DNA of 61,120 nucleotides, taken from assembly GCA_964550025.1 (NCBI GenBank), contig CAZJYI010000059.1, positions 1-61,120 on the forward strand, written 5' to 3'. Numbering within the stretch: the stretch's first letter is position 1; every line of letters begins with the position of its first letter. The translations under genes and the position numbers were made by a program. The notes below the pieces were generated by a model. The model did no database searches and had not been told where the DNA came from. It saw only the letters and a list, made by a program, of their open reading frames with translations. Positions 1 through 8,497 of this stretch are shown here, one piece after another. The DNA is from CAZJYI01 sp964550025 (lineage in GTDB: Bacteria > Verrucomicrobiota > Kiritimatiellia > UBA8416 > CAYOBW01).

Positions 1-1
1 G

Positions 2-367
2 AAGGCGTTCATCGAGGCCGAGGCCTATGACGGCCCGTCGCTGATCATCGCCTACTCGCACTGCATCGCCCAGGGCATCGACATGACGACCGGGCTGCGG
101 AACCAGAAGGACGCCGTGGCATCGGGACACTTCCCGCTGTACCGCTACAACCCCGAGCTGTCAGCCCAGGGCAAGAACCCGCTGCAGCTCGACAGCAAGC
201 CGCCCACGATGTCGTTCAGCGAACATGCGCTCAAGGAGAACCGCTTCCGCATCCTCACCAAGAGCAACCCGGAAGCGTCCAAGCGCCTGCTCGCGAACGC
301 CGACAAGCTCGTAGCGGCCAAGTTCGACCTGCTGCAAAAGCTGGCCGACATGGACGTCTGTCAGTAA
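2..367 (+). CDS. nifJ: Pyruvate:ferredoxin (flavodoxin) oxidoreductase, C-terminal fragment
   Basis: The gene enters from the left edge in frame 2 and ends at TAA 365-367, leaving about 121 residues. The visible part contains EAYDGPSLIIAYSHCIAQGIDM followed by PLYRYNPE and GKNPLQLDS, which match the C-terminal domain of single-chain PFOR. That enzyme oxidises pyruvate with CoA to acetyl-CoA and CO2 and reduces ferredoxin, in the cytoplasm, using TPP and Fe-S clusters. The cluster and TPP domains lie outside the window. A PFOR points to anaerobic metabolism. An internal ATG at 83 is not the start, because the conserved sequence runs through it to the window edge. A strong hairpin follows 21 bases after the stop. 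Confidence 0.9.
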   Translation, partial: KAFIEAEAYDGPSLIIAYSHCIAQGIDMTTGLRNQKDAVASGHFPLYRYNPELSAQGKNPLQLDSKPPTMSFSEHALKENRFRILTKSNPEASKRLLANADKLVAAKFDLLQKLADMDVCQ

Positions 368-388
368 AGCGGCGGTCCAAGCGAAACA

Positions 389-421
389 AGGAACAGCCCG
401 GCCGCAAGCCGGGCTGTTCCT
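389..421 (+). terminator. Terminator-like hairpin after the PFOR gene
   Basis: A perfect 14-bp stem (389-402 with 408-421) closes a 5-base loop. It lies directly downstream of the PFOR stop. There is no clear T-run after it, so it may be a rho-independent terminator of reduced strength or an RNA-stabilising 3' hairpin. Confidence 0.6.
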
Positions 422-450
422 GCGTGTGATGGTGCCAACGGAGCAAGCAG

Positions 451-1209
451 ATGACAACCAGTGAGAGACAAGCCGAATGGCGGGCGTTCTTCGACGCGCA
501 CGCGCCGCACTACATGGACAACTGCTTCACAAAGAACACCGTAGCCGAAGTGGAATTCCTGGTCGAAACCCTCGCACTCAGGCCGGGCATGCGTGTGCTC
601 GATGTCGGCTGCGGCACGGGGCGGCATTCCGTCGCACTGGCAATCCTGGGTTGCGATGTAACGGGAATTGACCTCTCTGAGGGCATGTTGTCAGAGGCCC
701 GAAAGAGCGCCGTGGAAGCGGGGGTAACGGTCTCGTGGCTGCAAGCTGACGCCGCTGACTTCTCGCTCGCACAGAGCTTCGACGCGGCCATCTGCTTGTG
801 CGAAGGTGCCTTTGGCCTCCTCGGGACACGAGAAGAGGCGATCACGCAGCCGCGGGCCATCCTGCGGAACATCAGCCGCGCACTGAAACCTGGTGCCGGT
901 TTCGTGCTCACGGCTCTGAACGCTTTGCGCATGATCCGCGAGCATCAGCCCGAGGCCGTCGCCAGCGGCGCCTTCGATCCGTTGACTCTGACCGAGTGTT
1001 CCGAGCTCGCGCCGACCGAGGGTACCCCCGCGTTGCCTACCTGCGAGCGCGGTTTTGTCCCTACCGAGATTCGCATGCTCTGCGAAGACGCCGGTTTCCG
1101 GGTCGAGCATGTCTGGGGCGGCACGGCAGGCAACTGGGGGCGCAGGCCCGTCGATCTGGACGAGATAGAGCTCATGGTGCTGGCCCACAAAACGGAGCAT
1201 GCGGGGTGA
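451..1209 (+). CDS. Class I SAM-dependent methyltransferase
   Basis: A 252-residue cytoplasmic protein. Motif I, VLDVGCGTGRHSVALA, is at about residues 49-64 and is followed by the acidic motif II region (VTGIDLSEGM) and an LQADAADF segment, the usual SAM-binding series of a Rossmann-fold methyltransferase. The substrate cannot be told from sequence. The ATG at 451 has GGAG about 7 bases upstream. The next gene starts inside the stop codon (GTGA overlap at 1206-1209), so the two are probably translationally coupled. The cysteine-containing stretch around AICLCEGAFGLL recurs in uncharacterised members of this superfamily. Confidence 0.8.
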   Translation: MTTSERQAEWRAFFDAHAPHYMDNCFTKNTVAEVEFLVETLALRPGMRVLDVGCGTGRHSVALAILGCDVTGIDLSEGMLSEARKSAVEAGVTVSWLQADAADFSLAQSFDAAICLCEGAFGLLGTREEAITQPRAILRNISRALKPGAGFVLTALNALRMIREHQPEAVASGAFDPLTLTECSELAPTEGTPALPTCERGFVPTEIRMLCEDAGFRVEHVWGGTAGNWGRRPVDLDEIELMVLAHKTEHAG

Positions 1210-1481
1210 GTGTCTTCGAGGCAATCATGCTCATCTGTTTCGGCATTAGCTGGCCCTTTTCCATTGCAAAATCCGTCCGCACCAAAGTCGTGTCCGGCAA
1301 GAGCCCGGCCTTCATGGCCATCCTCTGCATCGGATACACCAGTGGAATCATCCACAAGCTCCTTTTCGCCTTCGACTGGATCACGGCCCTGTACGCCGTC
1401 AACCTGGTCATGGTAGCCATCGACCTCCGCCTCTACTACCTCTACCTCCCCCGCGGCACAAGGCCCCCTCAAGAGAGCTGA
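1206..1481 (+). CDS. Small membrane protein, PQ-loop/SemiSWEET-like
   Basis: A 91-residue protein starting at GTG 1206, overlapping the methyltransferase stop by four bases. Three hydrophobic segments are visible: AIMLICFGISWPFSI, FMAILCIGYTSGIIHKLL and ALYAVNLVMVAIDLRLYYLY. The three-helix size and the short polar loop KSVRTKVVSGKSPAF recall the PQ-loop/SemiSWEET fold, and similar small proteins occur in many anaerobes without known function. A transport role would be inference. The coupling to the methyltransferase suggests co-expression. A longer frame reading back to 798 is a shadow of the methyltransferase. Confidence 0.65.
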   Translation: MSVFEAIMLICFGISWPFSIAKSVRTKVVSGKSPAFMAILCIGYTSGIIHKLLFAFDWITALYAVNLVMVAIDLRLYYLYLPRGTRPPQES

Positions 1482-1486
1482 CCCAC

Positions 1487-1504
1487 CCCCGGGAACGCCC
1501 GGGG
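1487..1504 (+). terminator. Hairpin after the methyltransferase/membrane-protein pair
   Basis: CCCCGGG (1487-1493) pairs with CCCGGGG (1498-1504) around a 4-base loop, just after the stop at 1481. No T-run follows. It probably marks the end of the two-gene transcript. Confidence 0.4.
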
Positions 1505-1571
1505 ACACACCCTTGCCTGGACCCCGTCCGAAAAGGTAGACCGCACTGCAAGATGCGACTCGAATACGGGC

Positions 1572-1600
1572 TTGGCGAGGCACGGTCTTTTCTGCATAGT
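1572..1600 (+). promoter_or_regulatory. Candidate sigma-70-type promoter for xylulokinase
   Basis: TTGGCG at 1572-1577 and CATAGT at 1595-1600 are separated by 17 bases and lie 44 bases before the xylulokinase ATG. Each box matches consensus at about four of six positions, so this is only a candidate. Confidence 0.3.
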
Positions 1601-1643
1601 CTGCGTTCTTGGGTTTTCGGCTAAGCATCAGGAGGGAATAGAC

Positions 1644-3215
1644 ATGTCACGCTTGTTTCTCGGATTGGATTCCAGTACCCAGAGTCTCAGCGCTTTAGTC
1701 CTCGATCTCGACACGTCGGCCGTCGTCTACGAGGGCGGCGTCAACTTTGAGCAGGACTTGCCTCAGTATGGAACGGACCACGGGGTCCTGCCAAACGCGG
1801 ACCCGCGCGTCGCACACGCGCCGCCCCTGATGTGGGCCGACGCCCTCGACAAGGCATTCGCGCAGATGCAGGCCGCCGGCGTCCCGCTTGGAGACATACT
1901 GGCGGTTTCCGGTTCCGGCCAGCAGCATGGCTCGGTCTACCTCAACGGAAAAGCGCGCGGAACTCTGGCAGCTCTCGACCCGGAGAAGTCCCTGGCGGAG
2001 AACCTGGCCGACTGCCTGAGCCGCTCCACCTCTCCGATCTGGATGGACTCGTCCACCACGCAGGAGTGCGACGAGATCACCGACGCGATGGGCGGCCCCG
2101 CCAGCGTAGCGGAGGCGACAGGATCCACGGCATTCGAGCGCTTCACGGGACCGCAGATTCGCAAGTTCGCGGGAACAGAGCCCGCGGCGTACGCAGACAC
2201 GGCCGACATCGCGTTGGTCAGCTCCTTCATGGCGTCCATCATGGGCGGTACACTGGCGCCCATCGACCACGGCGACGGCGCGGGCATGAACCTGATGGAC
2301 ATCCGCGAACGCGTGTGGAATGCCTCGGCCCTGGACGCAACCGCCGCCGGCCTGACCGACCGCCTTCTCCCGCCCGTTCCCTCATGGACCGTCACCGGGA
2401 CCGTCTCGAGCTACTTCGTTGACAAGTATGGGCTGAACCCCGATGCACAAAACGTGGTATGGTCGGGCGACAACCCCAACAGCCTGATCGGACTGGGGCT
2501 CGTTGAGCCCGGCGATGTCGCCATCAGCCTCGGCACAAGCGACACCTTTTTCGGGGTCATGCGAGACTGCCACGTTGACCCGCATGGCGAAGGGCACGTG
2601 TTTGTCTCCCCCACCGGCGACTACATGACGTTGATCTGCTTCAAGAACGGCTCCCTCGCGCGAGAGAAGATCCGCGACCAGTTCGGGCTCGACTGGAAGA
2701 GCTTTGCGGAACAGGCGTTCTCGACGCCGCCGGGAAACGACGGAAGGATCCTGCTACCGTATTTCGAGCCCGAGATCGTCCCCAAAGTACTTGAGCCCGG
2801 CGTACGGCGTTTCGACCTTGATGAGAGTGATACCGCCGGTAACTGCCGCGCCGTGATCGAGGCGCAGATGGTGTCGATGCGGCTGCACTCGGCCTGGATG
2901 GACGTCAAACCAGCGCGCATTCTCGCCACCGGCGGCGCCGCCAAGGACCGGACCATACTACGCATAATGCCCGACGTGCATCAGTGCCCCGTGTACCGCC
3001 TGGAAATTGCCAACAGCGCTGCACTTGGCGCGGCCCTGCGCGCCGCGCACGCCTACCTGAAGGCCGCGCAGGAGGTGTCGTGGACCGAGCTCGTGGCCCC
3101 GTTCGCGAAACCGGCGGAAGAAACCCGCGTCGACCCGGACCCCACGACGGCAGCGGTGTACGAGACACTGACGCGTAAGTACGCGGAGTGCGAGAAAAAG
3201 CACCTGGGAACGTAG
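1644..3215 (+). CDS. xylB: Xylulokinase (FGGY-family carbohydrate kinase)
   Basis: A 523-residue cytoplasmic sugar kinase that would phosphorylate D-xylulose with ATP and feed the pentose phosphate pathway. The N-terminal LFLGLDSSTQSLSALVLD is the first phosphate loop of the ASKHA fold. SGSGQQHGSVYL near residue 95 and WMDSST near 133 are typical of xylulokinases, VAISLGTSDTFFGV is the adenosine-side phosphate loop, and ILATGGAAKDRTILRIMPDV near 420 is the second FGGY signature region. The ATG at 1644 has an AGGAGGG site 7-8 bases upstream, so I prefer it to the upstream start at 1572. The gene stands alone and converges with the gene ending at 3286. No xylose isomerase gene lies next to it. 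Substrate preference could differ from xylulose. Confidence 0.85.
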   Translation: MSRLFLGLDSSTQSLSALVLDLDTSAVVYEGGVNFEQDLPQYGTDHGVLPNADPRVAHAPPLMWADALDKAFAQMQAAGVPLGDILAVSGSGQQHGSVYLNGKARGTLAALDPEKSLAENLADCLSRSTSPIWMDSSTTQECDEITDAMGGPASVAEATGSTAFERFTGPQIRKFAGTEPAAYADTADIALVSSFMASIMGGTLAPIDHGDGAGMNLMDIRERVWNASALDATAAGLTDRLLPPVPSWTVTGTVSSYFVDKYGLNPDAQNVVWSGDNPNSLIGLGLVEPGDVAISLGTSDTFFGVMRDCHVDPHGEGHVFVSPTGDYMTLICFKNGSLAREKIRDQFGLDWKSFAEQAFSTPPGNDGRILLPYFEPEIVPKVLEPGVRRFDLDESDTAGNCRAVIEAQMVSMRLHSAWMDVKPARILATGGAAKDRTILRIMPDVHQCPVYRLEIANSAALGAALRAAHAYLKAAQEVSWTELVAPFAKPAEETRVDPDPTTAAVYETLTRKYAECEKKHLGT

Positions 3216-3285
3216 CAGAAGAGCCGCTTCCGACTGACGCGCCCTACTCGGCAGACGGGGCACCGGGATCAGGCGGGGCCGGACC

Positions 3286-5052
3286 TCACGGCGCCTTTGC
3301 GCCCTCGAGGTCTGGCATATCGTCCCACGGGCCGGATGCCCGGAGCACGCCGTTGGAGTACAGCTCGAAGCGCGTCACTATGCCGCCCTTGTCATGAAAT
3401 CCCCATACGCCGTGACGCCGGCCGTCCACGGTCTGCCCGGAGACCCTGCGATTGCCGTTTGGCCATGTTTCCAGGACCGGACTCGGATTGGCACCAACTC
3501 CGCCTTCCATATCCGCGCGCACATACCCGACCCAGGCCTTCACGTCGAAGCGTCGACCGGTGTCCCCGTAGCTTACCCCCACCCACGACCCCGCGTCCAT
3601 CTCCGTTGAATCGGCAGGAAAGGGCACCGTCAACTCAGTGGTTTCCCCGGGCGTGAGACGGATGAAATCCGCCTTGCCTTCCGCCGCAAACACGGCATCG
3701 AAACGCTGGCCCATGGCCCCGGGCCACGCGAGCCCGTGCCATTCCACGGTGCTTGGTTTCGCCGTCAGAACGATGGAAGACGGACCGGCATTCCGCACCG
3801 TGACAATGGCATGGCTGCCCACGCCACGCCAGCCCGCATGGACGGGACATGGGTCGACCCGCAAAGCCGATGCCAAGCGGGTACGGCGTTCTGTCGGCTC
3901 AAGCGTTCCGCTCGTCTTCCAGGCCGCCAGACTTCGCGCCACGTCGTAAGGAAACACCACGCCCGTGGCGAGTCTCAGCAACTCGCAAGCCATCACGGCC
4001 GGCGGAACGCCGGAAACGCCATAGCCCGGATTGCCGTGCTGCAGAAGCCGCATGGCGACTGGGACCGTTGTATCATCCCAGTTCTCCTCAATGTCCGACA
4101 GTAGAGTGCGGGCCTCATCGGGGGAGAGCAACGAGATGGCATTCGTGAGAGGCTCGATATCCGCAGGAATACGGCATCGCGTGGCATATCGCAGTGCGGA
4201 CAGCCTGACTGCCGACTCCGAGTGGCCGAGAAGGGGAAGCAAGCATTGGCGGTCCCCAACGCCAGCCTGCGAGCACATCGTCTCCGCCGCCATCGCAAAC
4301 AGGGGGGAGTTCGTTTCGGCCAGGATGGATCGCAGCAACGGCAGGCTGTCACGGCCATTCATCAGGCAGTACGTCTTCAACGCCCGTTGCCTGACGGGGA
4401 CATGCCCCGCCGATCGGAGTATCCTCTGGACGGCTTCGGTACCCATCGGAGGCGCCGTGTCTTTCTCTGACACTGCCGCCTCCCGATGGCAGGACTCCAC
4501 GAGCCGCAGCACGGACCGCAGAACGATGGGGCTCCCTGACTGACTGAAGTGTTGCACGACCTCCTCTCGTGATTGTCCCGCGGACAGCGCCAGGAAGAAC
4601 TCGGCCAACGCCACGGGCTGAACGCAGTCCGGGCGATGAAGCCTCAGCAACCGCGTCGTATCGTTGCGATCCCAGCTTCCCCCCTGCACGAGAAACCACA
4701 ACGCCGGACGCGTCGGATCCAAGGCATCGTTCTCCCGGTGCTGCATCATCCACAGCATATCGGGATCCAGCAGGAGCTGGTGCGTTCCCGGAGAAAGGTC
4801 CCCCTTCAGCACTTTGTCCACTACCAGTGTCGTCCGGTATTCCTGCTCGAGGATGACCTCTCTTCCTTCCACATCCTCCGTTCTGTGATGCTCAACAATC
4901 GCCGCATTCGACCACCAGCCCACCACGATGACCGGATGGCGGGGGAGATCGATCTCGGGATCGAAGGGTGGTGGCGGCACGGCCCGGCAGTCTCCCGTGA
5001 GAGCCCACAGGAGAACGCCGACGTACGCACCGCAGAGTGCTCTCGTCACCAC
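3286..5052 (-). CDS. Secreted protein with HEAT-like repeats and a MORN-like C-terminus
   Basis: About 588 residues from GTG 5052, preceded by a GGGAGGGAAGG site at good spacing. The open frame continues to 5160, but that would overlap glyS. The N-terminus (VVTRALCGAYVGVLLWALTG) looks like a signal peptide. Around residues 210-330 alpha-helical stretches such as LLPLLGHSESAVRLSALRYA resemble HEAT repeats. Near residue 400 there is a beta-rich module (AIVTVRNAGPSSIVLTAKPS). The last 50 residues contain VLETWPNGNRRVSGQ, DGRRHGVWGFHDKGG and ELYSNGVLRASG, which resemble MORN or YwqK-type antitoxin repeats. I do not recognise a function; export to the envelope is the main inference. It is divergent from glyS with 93 bases between them. 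Confidence 0.65.
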   Translation of the reverse strand: MVTRALCGAYVGVLLWALTGDCRAVPPPPFDPEIDLPRHPVIVVGWWSNAAIVEHHRTEDVEGREVILEQEYRTTLVVDKVLKGDLSPGTHQLLLDPDMLWMMQHRENDALDPTRPALWFLVQGGSWDRNDTTRLLRLHRPDCVQPVALAEFFLALSAGQSREEVVQHFSQSGSPIVLRSVLRLVESCHREAAVSEKDTAPPMGTEAVQRILRSAGHVPVRQRALKTYCLMNGRDSLPLLRSILAETNSPLFAMAAETMCSQAGVGDRQCLLPLLGHSESAVRLSALRYATRCRIPADIEPLTNAISLLSPDEARTLLSDIEENWDDTTVPVAMRLLQHGNPGYGVSGVPPAVMACELLRLATGVVFPYDVARSLAAWKTSGTLEPTERRTRLASALRVDPCPVHAGWRGVGSHAIVTVRNAGPSSIVLTAKPSTVEWHGLAWPGAMGQRFDAVFAAEGKADFIRLTPGETTELTVPFPADSTEMDAGSWVGVSYGDTGRRFDVKAWVGYVRADMEGGVGANPSPVLETWPNGNRRVSGQTVDGRRHGVWGFHDKGGIVTRFELYSNGVLRASGPWDDMPDLEGAKAP

Positions 5053-5145
5053 TGCCTTCCCTCCCCGCACATAGGATGTGTTTGCCCGGGAAACGGCCCC
5101 GAACGCGCTTGACTCCGCCCCCCTTCTTCTACAGGATACGCCCGC

Positions 5146-6573
5146 ATGAAAACAGATCAAAAGAACCTCTCACTGGACGCGCTGGCATCGCTTTGTAAGC
5201 GACGTGGTTTCATCTTTCAGAGTTCCGAGATCTACGGCGGCATCAACGGCTTCTGGGACTACGGTCCTCTCGGCGCCGAGCTGAAGCGCAATATCCGCGA
5301 GGCATGGTGGCGTGACATCGTAACGGCCCGCGAAAACGTGGTCGGGCTTGACGCATCGATCATCATGCATCCCCGCGTCTGGGAGGCCTCCGGCCACATC
5401 GGCGGCTTCTCGGACCCCATGGTGGACTGCAAATCGTGCAAACGCCGCTTCAAGGCCGATGGTCTGTGCGAAGAGGCGGGGACAGACCTCATCAAGACGG
5501 ATACGGGATTCGCGCTTCCGGAGGGAATTCAGTGTCCGAACTGCGGGGCGAAGGAACTGACCGAGCCGCGTGACTTCAACCTCATGTTCAAGACGTACGT
5601 GGGGCCGGTCGAGGATGGGTCCGCCGTCGCTTACCTGCGTCCCGAGACGGCCCAGGGCATCTTCGCGCAGTTCAGCAACGTTCTCAACACCTCACGGCAG
5701 AAACCCCCGTTCGGCATAGCGCAGATCGGCAAGGCGTTCCGCAACGAGATCAACCCGCGGAATTACACCTTCCGGTCTCGCGAGTTCGAGCAGATGGAGC
5801 TTGAGTTCTTCATCAAGCCGGGCGAGGACGAGCAGTGGCACGAGTACTGGGTGGACGAGCGACTGAGATGGTACGAGACCATCGGCCTTCCCCCGGACAG
5901 CCTGCACAAGGACGTCCACCCGCAACACAAGCTCGCGCACTACGCGTCGGCCTGCGTCGACGTCGCCTACGACTTCCCGTTCGGCACGCAGGAGCTCGAG
6001 GGCATTGCCGCCCGGGGCAATTTCGATCTCACGCAGCACCAGGAGTTCAGCGGCAAGTCGATGGAGTACTTCGACCAGCCCTCCGGTGAACGGTATATTC
6101 CCCACGTGGTCGAACCTTCCGCGGGCGTTGACCGCATCGCCCTGGCGGTGCTCTGCAACGCGTACCGCGAGGAGTGGCTGCCCAAGGGCGGAGACGGCGA
6201 CGCCCTGGAGGCCGAACCGGGCAAGCGCCCGCCCGAGGGTTACGAACTGCGTACCGTTATGCAGTTCGCCCCCTGCGTCGCCCCCGTCAAGGTCGCCGTC
6301 TTCCCGCTCCTGAAGAACAAGCCGGAGTTGGTCGCGAAGGCGCGAGGCGTGTTCGAGGATCTGCACCGGCGCTGGCCCGCCTTCTACGACCAGGTTGGCG
6401 CTATCGGGCGTCGCTATCGCCGCCAGGACGAGGTGGGCACGCCGCTTTGTGTCACGATCGACTTCGACACGCTGGAGGACGACACCGTCACGCTGCGCGA
6501 CCGCGACAGCATGACTCAGGATCGCATCAAGATATCAGAACTCCCGGACCGTCTACAGCAGGAGTTGGACTGA
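5146..6573 (+). CDS. glyQS: Glycyl-tRNA synthetase, homodimeric class II type
   Basis: A 475-residue single-chain glycyl-tRNA synthetase, which attaches glycine to tRNA-Gly in the cytoplasm. SLCKRRGFIFQSSEIYGGINGFWDYGPLGAELK at the N-terminus, the motif 2 region GKAFRNEINPRNYTFRSREF, EQMELEFF and the motif 3 region PSAGVDRIALAVL are all intact. A C-terminal anticodon-binding domain starts at about residue 380 (VAPVKVAVFPLLKNKPELV). Two CxxC pairs (CKSCKRRF and CPNCGAKE, residues 92-130) suggest a zinc insertion. The ATG at 5146 has AGGA upstream. The stop overlaps the LarB start by ATGA, making glyS the first gene of a coupled run of four. Confidence 0.95.
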   Translation: MKTDQKNLSLDALASLCKRRGFIFQSSEIYGGINGFWDYGPLGAELKRNIREAWWRDIVTARENVVGLDASIIMHPRVWEASGHIGGFSDPMVDCKSCKRRFKADGLCEEAGTDLIKTDTGFALPEGIQCPNCGAKELTEPRDFNLMFKTYVGPVEDGSAVAYLRPETAQGIFAQFSNVLNTSRQKPPFGIAQIGKAFRNEINPRNYTFRSREFEQMELEFFIKPGEDEQWHEYWVDERLRWYETIGLPPDSLHKDVHPQHKLAHYASACVDVAYDFPFGTQELEGIAARGNFDLTQHQEFSGKSMEYFDQPSGERYIPHVVEPSAGVDRIALAVLCNAYREEWLPKGGDGDALEAEPGKRPPEGYELRTVMQFAPCVAPVKVAVFPLLKNKPELVAKARGVFEDLHRRWPAFYDQVGAIGRRYRRQDEVGTPLCVTIDFDTLEDDTVTLRDRDSMTQDRIKISELPDRLQQELD

Positions 6574-7313
6574 TGCCCGACATGCACGACATTCTATCTC
6601 GCGTTGCGGCCGGCGAACTTGCCGCGGACGACGCGGTTCGCCTGCTGCAGGAACGCGACCTTGGTTTTGCGCGCGTAGACACGGATCGCCTCCGGCGCCG
6701 CGGCCTGCCCGAAGTGATTTTCTGCCCGGGAAAGACCTGCGAGCAGGTCGTCTCGATCATGCGGGAGCTGATTGACGCCGGTCAGAACGTATTCGCCACG
6801 CGCGCGTCGCCGGAACAGATCGCCGCCGCGCTGGAGGCAATTCCCGAGGCCGTTCACCACGCGGATGCCCGCGCCATCACGGTCGACGTTGGCCCTCCGC
6901 AGGAACCCGCCGGACTGGTGGCAGTGGTCTGTGCGGGCACGTCGGACATTCCGGTTGGCGCCGAAGCGGCCCTGACAGTGGAACGCATGGGAGTCGGTGT
7001 ACGGCGAGTGTATGATGTCGGTGTCGCGGGACTACACCGGCTTGTCAACCGGCTCGACGAGCTACGCGAAGCCGATGCGGTGGTCGTAGTAGCCGGGATG
7101 GAAGGTGCGCTTCCGTCGGTTGTCGGGGGGCTGCTTGACCGTCCGATCATCGCCGTACCGACCAGTATCGGCTACGGTACAAGCCTCAACGGCCTGGCCG
7201 CGCTTTTGGCAATGCTGAACTCGTGCGTTCCGGGCATTTCCGTGGTGAATATCGACAATGGTTTCGGCGCGGGGGTCTCGGCCGCCATGATCAGCCGCGT
7301 GTCGAGAGGTTGA
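6573..7313 (+). CDS. larB: LarB: pyridinium-3,5-biscarboxylate mononucleotide synthase
   Basis: A 246-residue protein with a C-terminal PurE-like domain. LarB carboxylates and hydrolyses nicotinic acid adenine dinucleotide in the first step of the nickel-pincer cofactor of lactate racemase-type enzymes. GLPEVIFCPGKTCEQVV (about residue 44), VVCAGTSDIPVGAEAALT (about 114) and VVVAGMEGALPSVVGGL (about 170) are characteristic, and the cysteine-free end NIDNGFGAGVSAAM is typical. The start overlaps the glyS stop by ATGA, and larC follows after five bases. LarE and a LarA-type apoenzyme are not in the window, so they must lie elsewhere if the pathway is complete. Confidence 0.9.
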   Translation: MPDMHDILSRVAAGELAADDAVRLLQERDLGFARVDTDRLRRRGLPEVIFCPGKTCEQVVSIMRELIDAGQNVFATRASPEQIAAALEAIPEAVHHADARAITVDVGPPQEPAGLVAVVCAGTSDIPVGAEAALTVERMGVGVRRVYDVGVAGLHRLVNRLDELREADAVVVVAGMEGALPSVVGGLLDRPIIAVPTSIGYGTSLNGLAALLAMLNSCVPGISVVNIDNGFGAGVSAAMISRVSRG

Positions 7314-7318
7314 ACGGA

Positions 7319-8497
7319 ATGCGGATTCTTCGGTTTGACAGCGTCGGCGGGGCGAGCGGCGACATGCTGCTGTCGTGCCTGGTAGACCTCGGCGTCGACC
7401 TGGGTGAGCTAACCACACAGTTGCGGGGGCTGAACGTCGACTCTTTCTCGATAGAGGCGGAACAGGCCGCCTCTCGTGGTCTTGCCGGCACGCGGGTTTC
7501 CGTCACAACACCCGAGTCCGAACACGCGGCGCACCGTCACCTCGCGGACATCCGACGTATCATCGGGGGGTCGGAGCTTCCCGAGCACGTGCAGCAAACG
7601 GCCCTGTCGGTCTTTCAGCGCCTGGCTGAAGCGGAGGCGCGTGTTCACGGCACGACCCCGGATCACGTGCACTTTCATGAAGTGGGGGCCATGGACGCGA
7701 TCGTCGACATCGTCGGTAGCTGTCTTGCCTTGCACCTGCTCGAGGTCGACCACGTCGTGTGCGGCCCGTTGCCGATCGGCCGCGGAACAACACGTTGTGC
7801 CCACGGGGTGATGCCTTTGCCCGTCCCGGCCACGGCAGAGCTCCTCAAGGAACATCCGGTGGTGCAGACGGAGGAACCGCACGAGCTTGTCACCCCGACC
7901 GGCGCCGCCCTGCTGACAACGTGGGTGCGGAGATTCCCGTCCCCTGCACAAGCTGCAACGGTCATCGCCGCAACGGGTCGAGGCATCGGCCACCGCGAGC
8001 TGGATGGACGTCCCAACCTGCTCCGGGCAACGCTGCTCGAGGCGTCGGCACCCGAAGCGCCCGCCGGCGACACCTGCCTCGTCATCGAGTGCAACCTGGA
8101 CGACACGATTCCCGAGCTGATCGGCTCGCTGTTGAACAGACTGCTGGACCTCGGCGCGCTGGATGCTTTCACGACCGCTGTCCAGATGAAGAAGCAGCGC
8201 CCGGGAACACTATTGACCGTACTGTGCCGGGAGGCGGAGCGTGACGCACTCGTTGACACCATCTTCGCCGAAAGCACGACGTTCGGCGTCCGCGAATACC
8301 GGGTCCGCCGGCACGTGCTGGACCGCCGTTTCGAGGACGTGAAGACGGTGTACGGCCCGGTACGGGTCAAACTCGGAATCCTGCGTGGCACGGTCGTTAC
8401 GCGTTCCCCCGAGCACGACGATTGCGTGCGGTGTGCAAAAGAGCAGGGCGTAGCGGTTCGCACCGTGTACGAAGCCGCCCTGCGGCGGGGGGACTGA
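7319..8497 (+). CDS. larC: LarC: nickel-pincer cofactor nickel insertase
   Basis: A 392-residue homologue of LarC (former DUF111), the CTP-dependent cyclometallase that inserts nickel into the pincer nucleotide. Recognisable segments are ILRFDSVGGASGDMLLSCLVDLG at the N-terminus, the HFHEVGAMDAIVDIVG motif near residue 119, and the second-domain sequences ECNLDDTIPELIGSLLNRL and FTTAVQMKKQRPGTLLTVLC. In Lactobacillus plantarum larC needs a programmed frameshift; here both domains are in one uninterrupted frame. The ATG at 7319 lies five bases after the larB stop, and the stop overlaps the next start, so the gene belongs to the glyS-larB-larC-TPR run. Confidence 0.9.
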   Translation: MRILRFDSVGGASGDMLLSCLVDLGVDLGELTTQLRGLNVDSFSIEAEQAASRGLAGTRVSVTTPESEHAAHRHLADIRRIIGGSELPEHVQQTALSVFQRLAEAEARVHGTTPDHVHFHEVGAMDAIVDIVGSCLALHLLEVDHVVCGPLPIGRGTTRCAHGVMPLPVPATAELLKEHPVVQTEEPHELVTPTGAALLTTWVRRFPSPAQAATVIAATGRGIGHRELDGRPNLLRATLLEASAPEAPAGDTCLVIECNLDDTIPELIGSLLNRLLDLGALDAFTTAVQMKKQRPGTLLTVLCREAERDALVDTIFAESTTFGVREYRVRRHVLDRRFEDVKTVYGPVRVKLGILRGTVVTRSPEHDDCVRCAKEQGVAVRTVYEAALRRGD

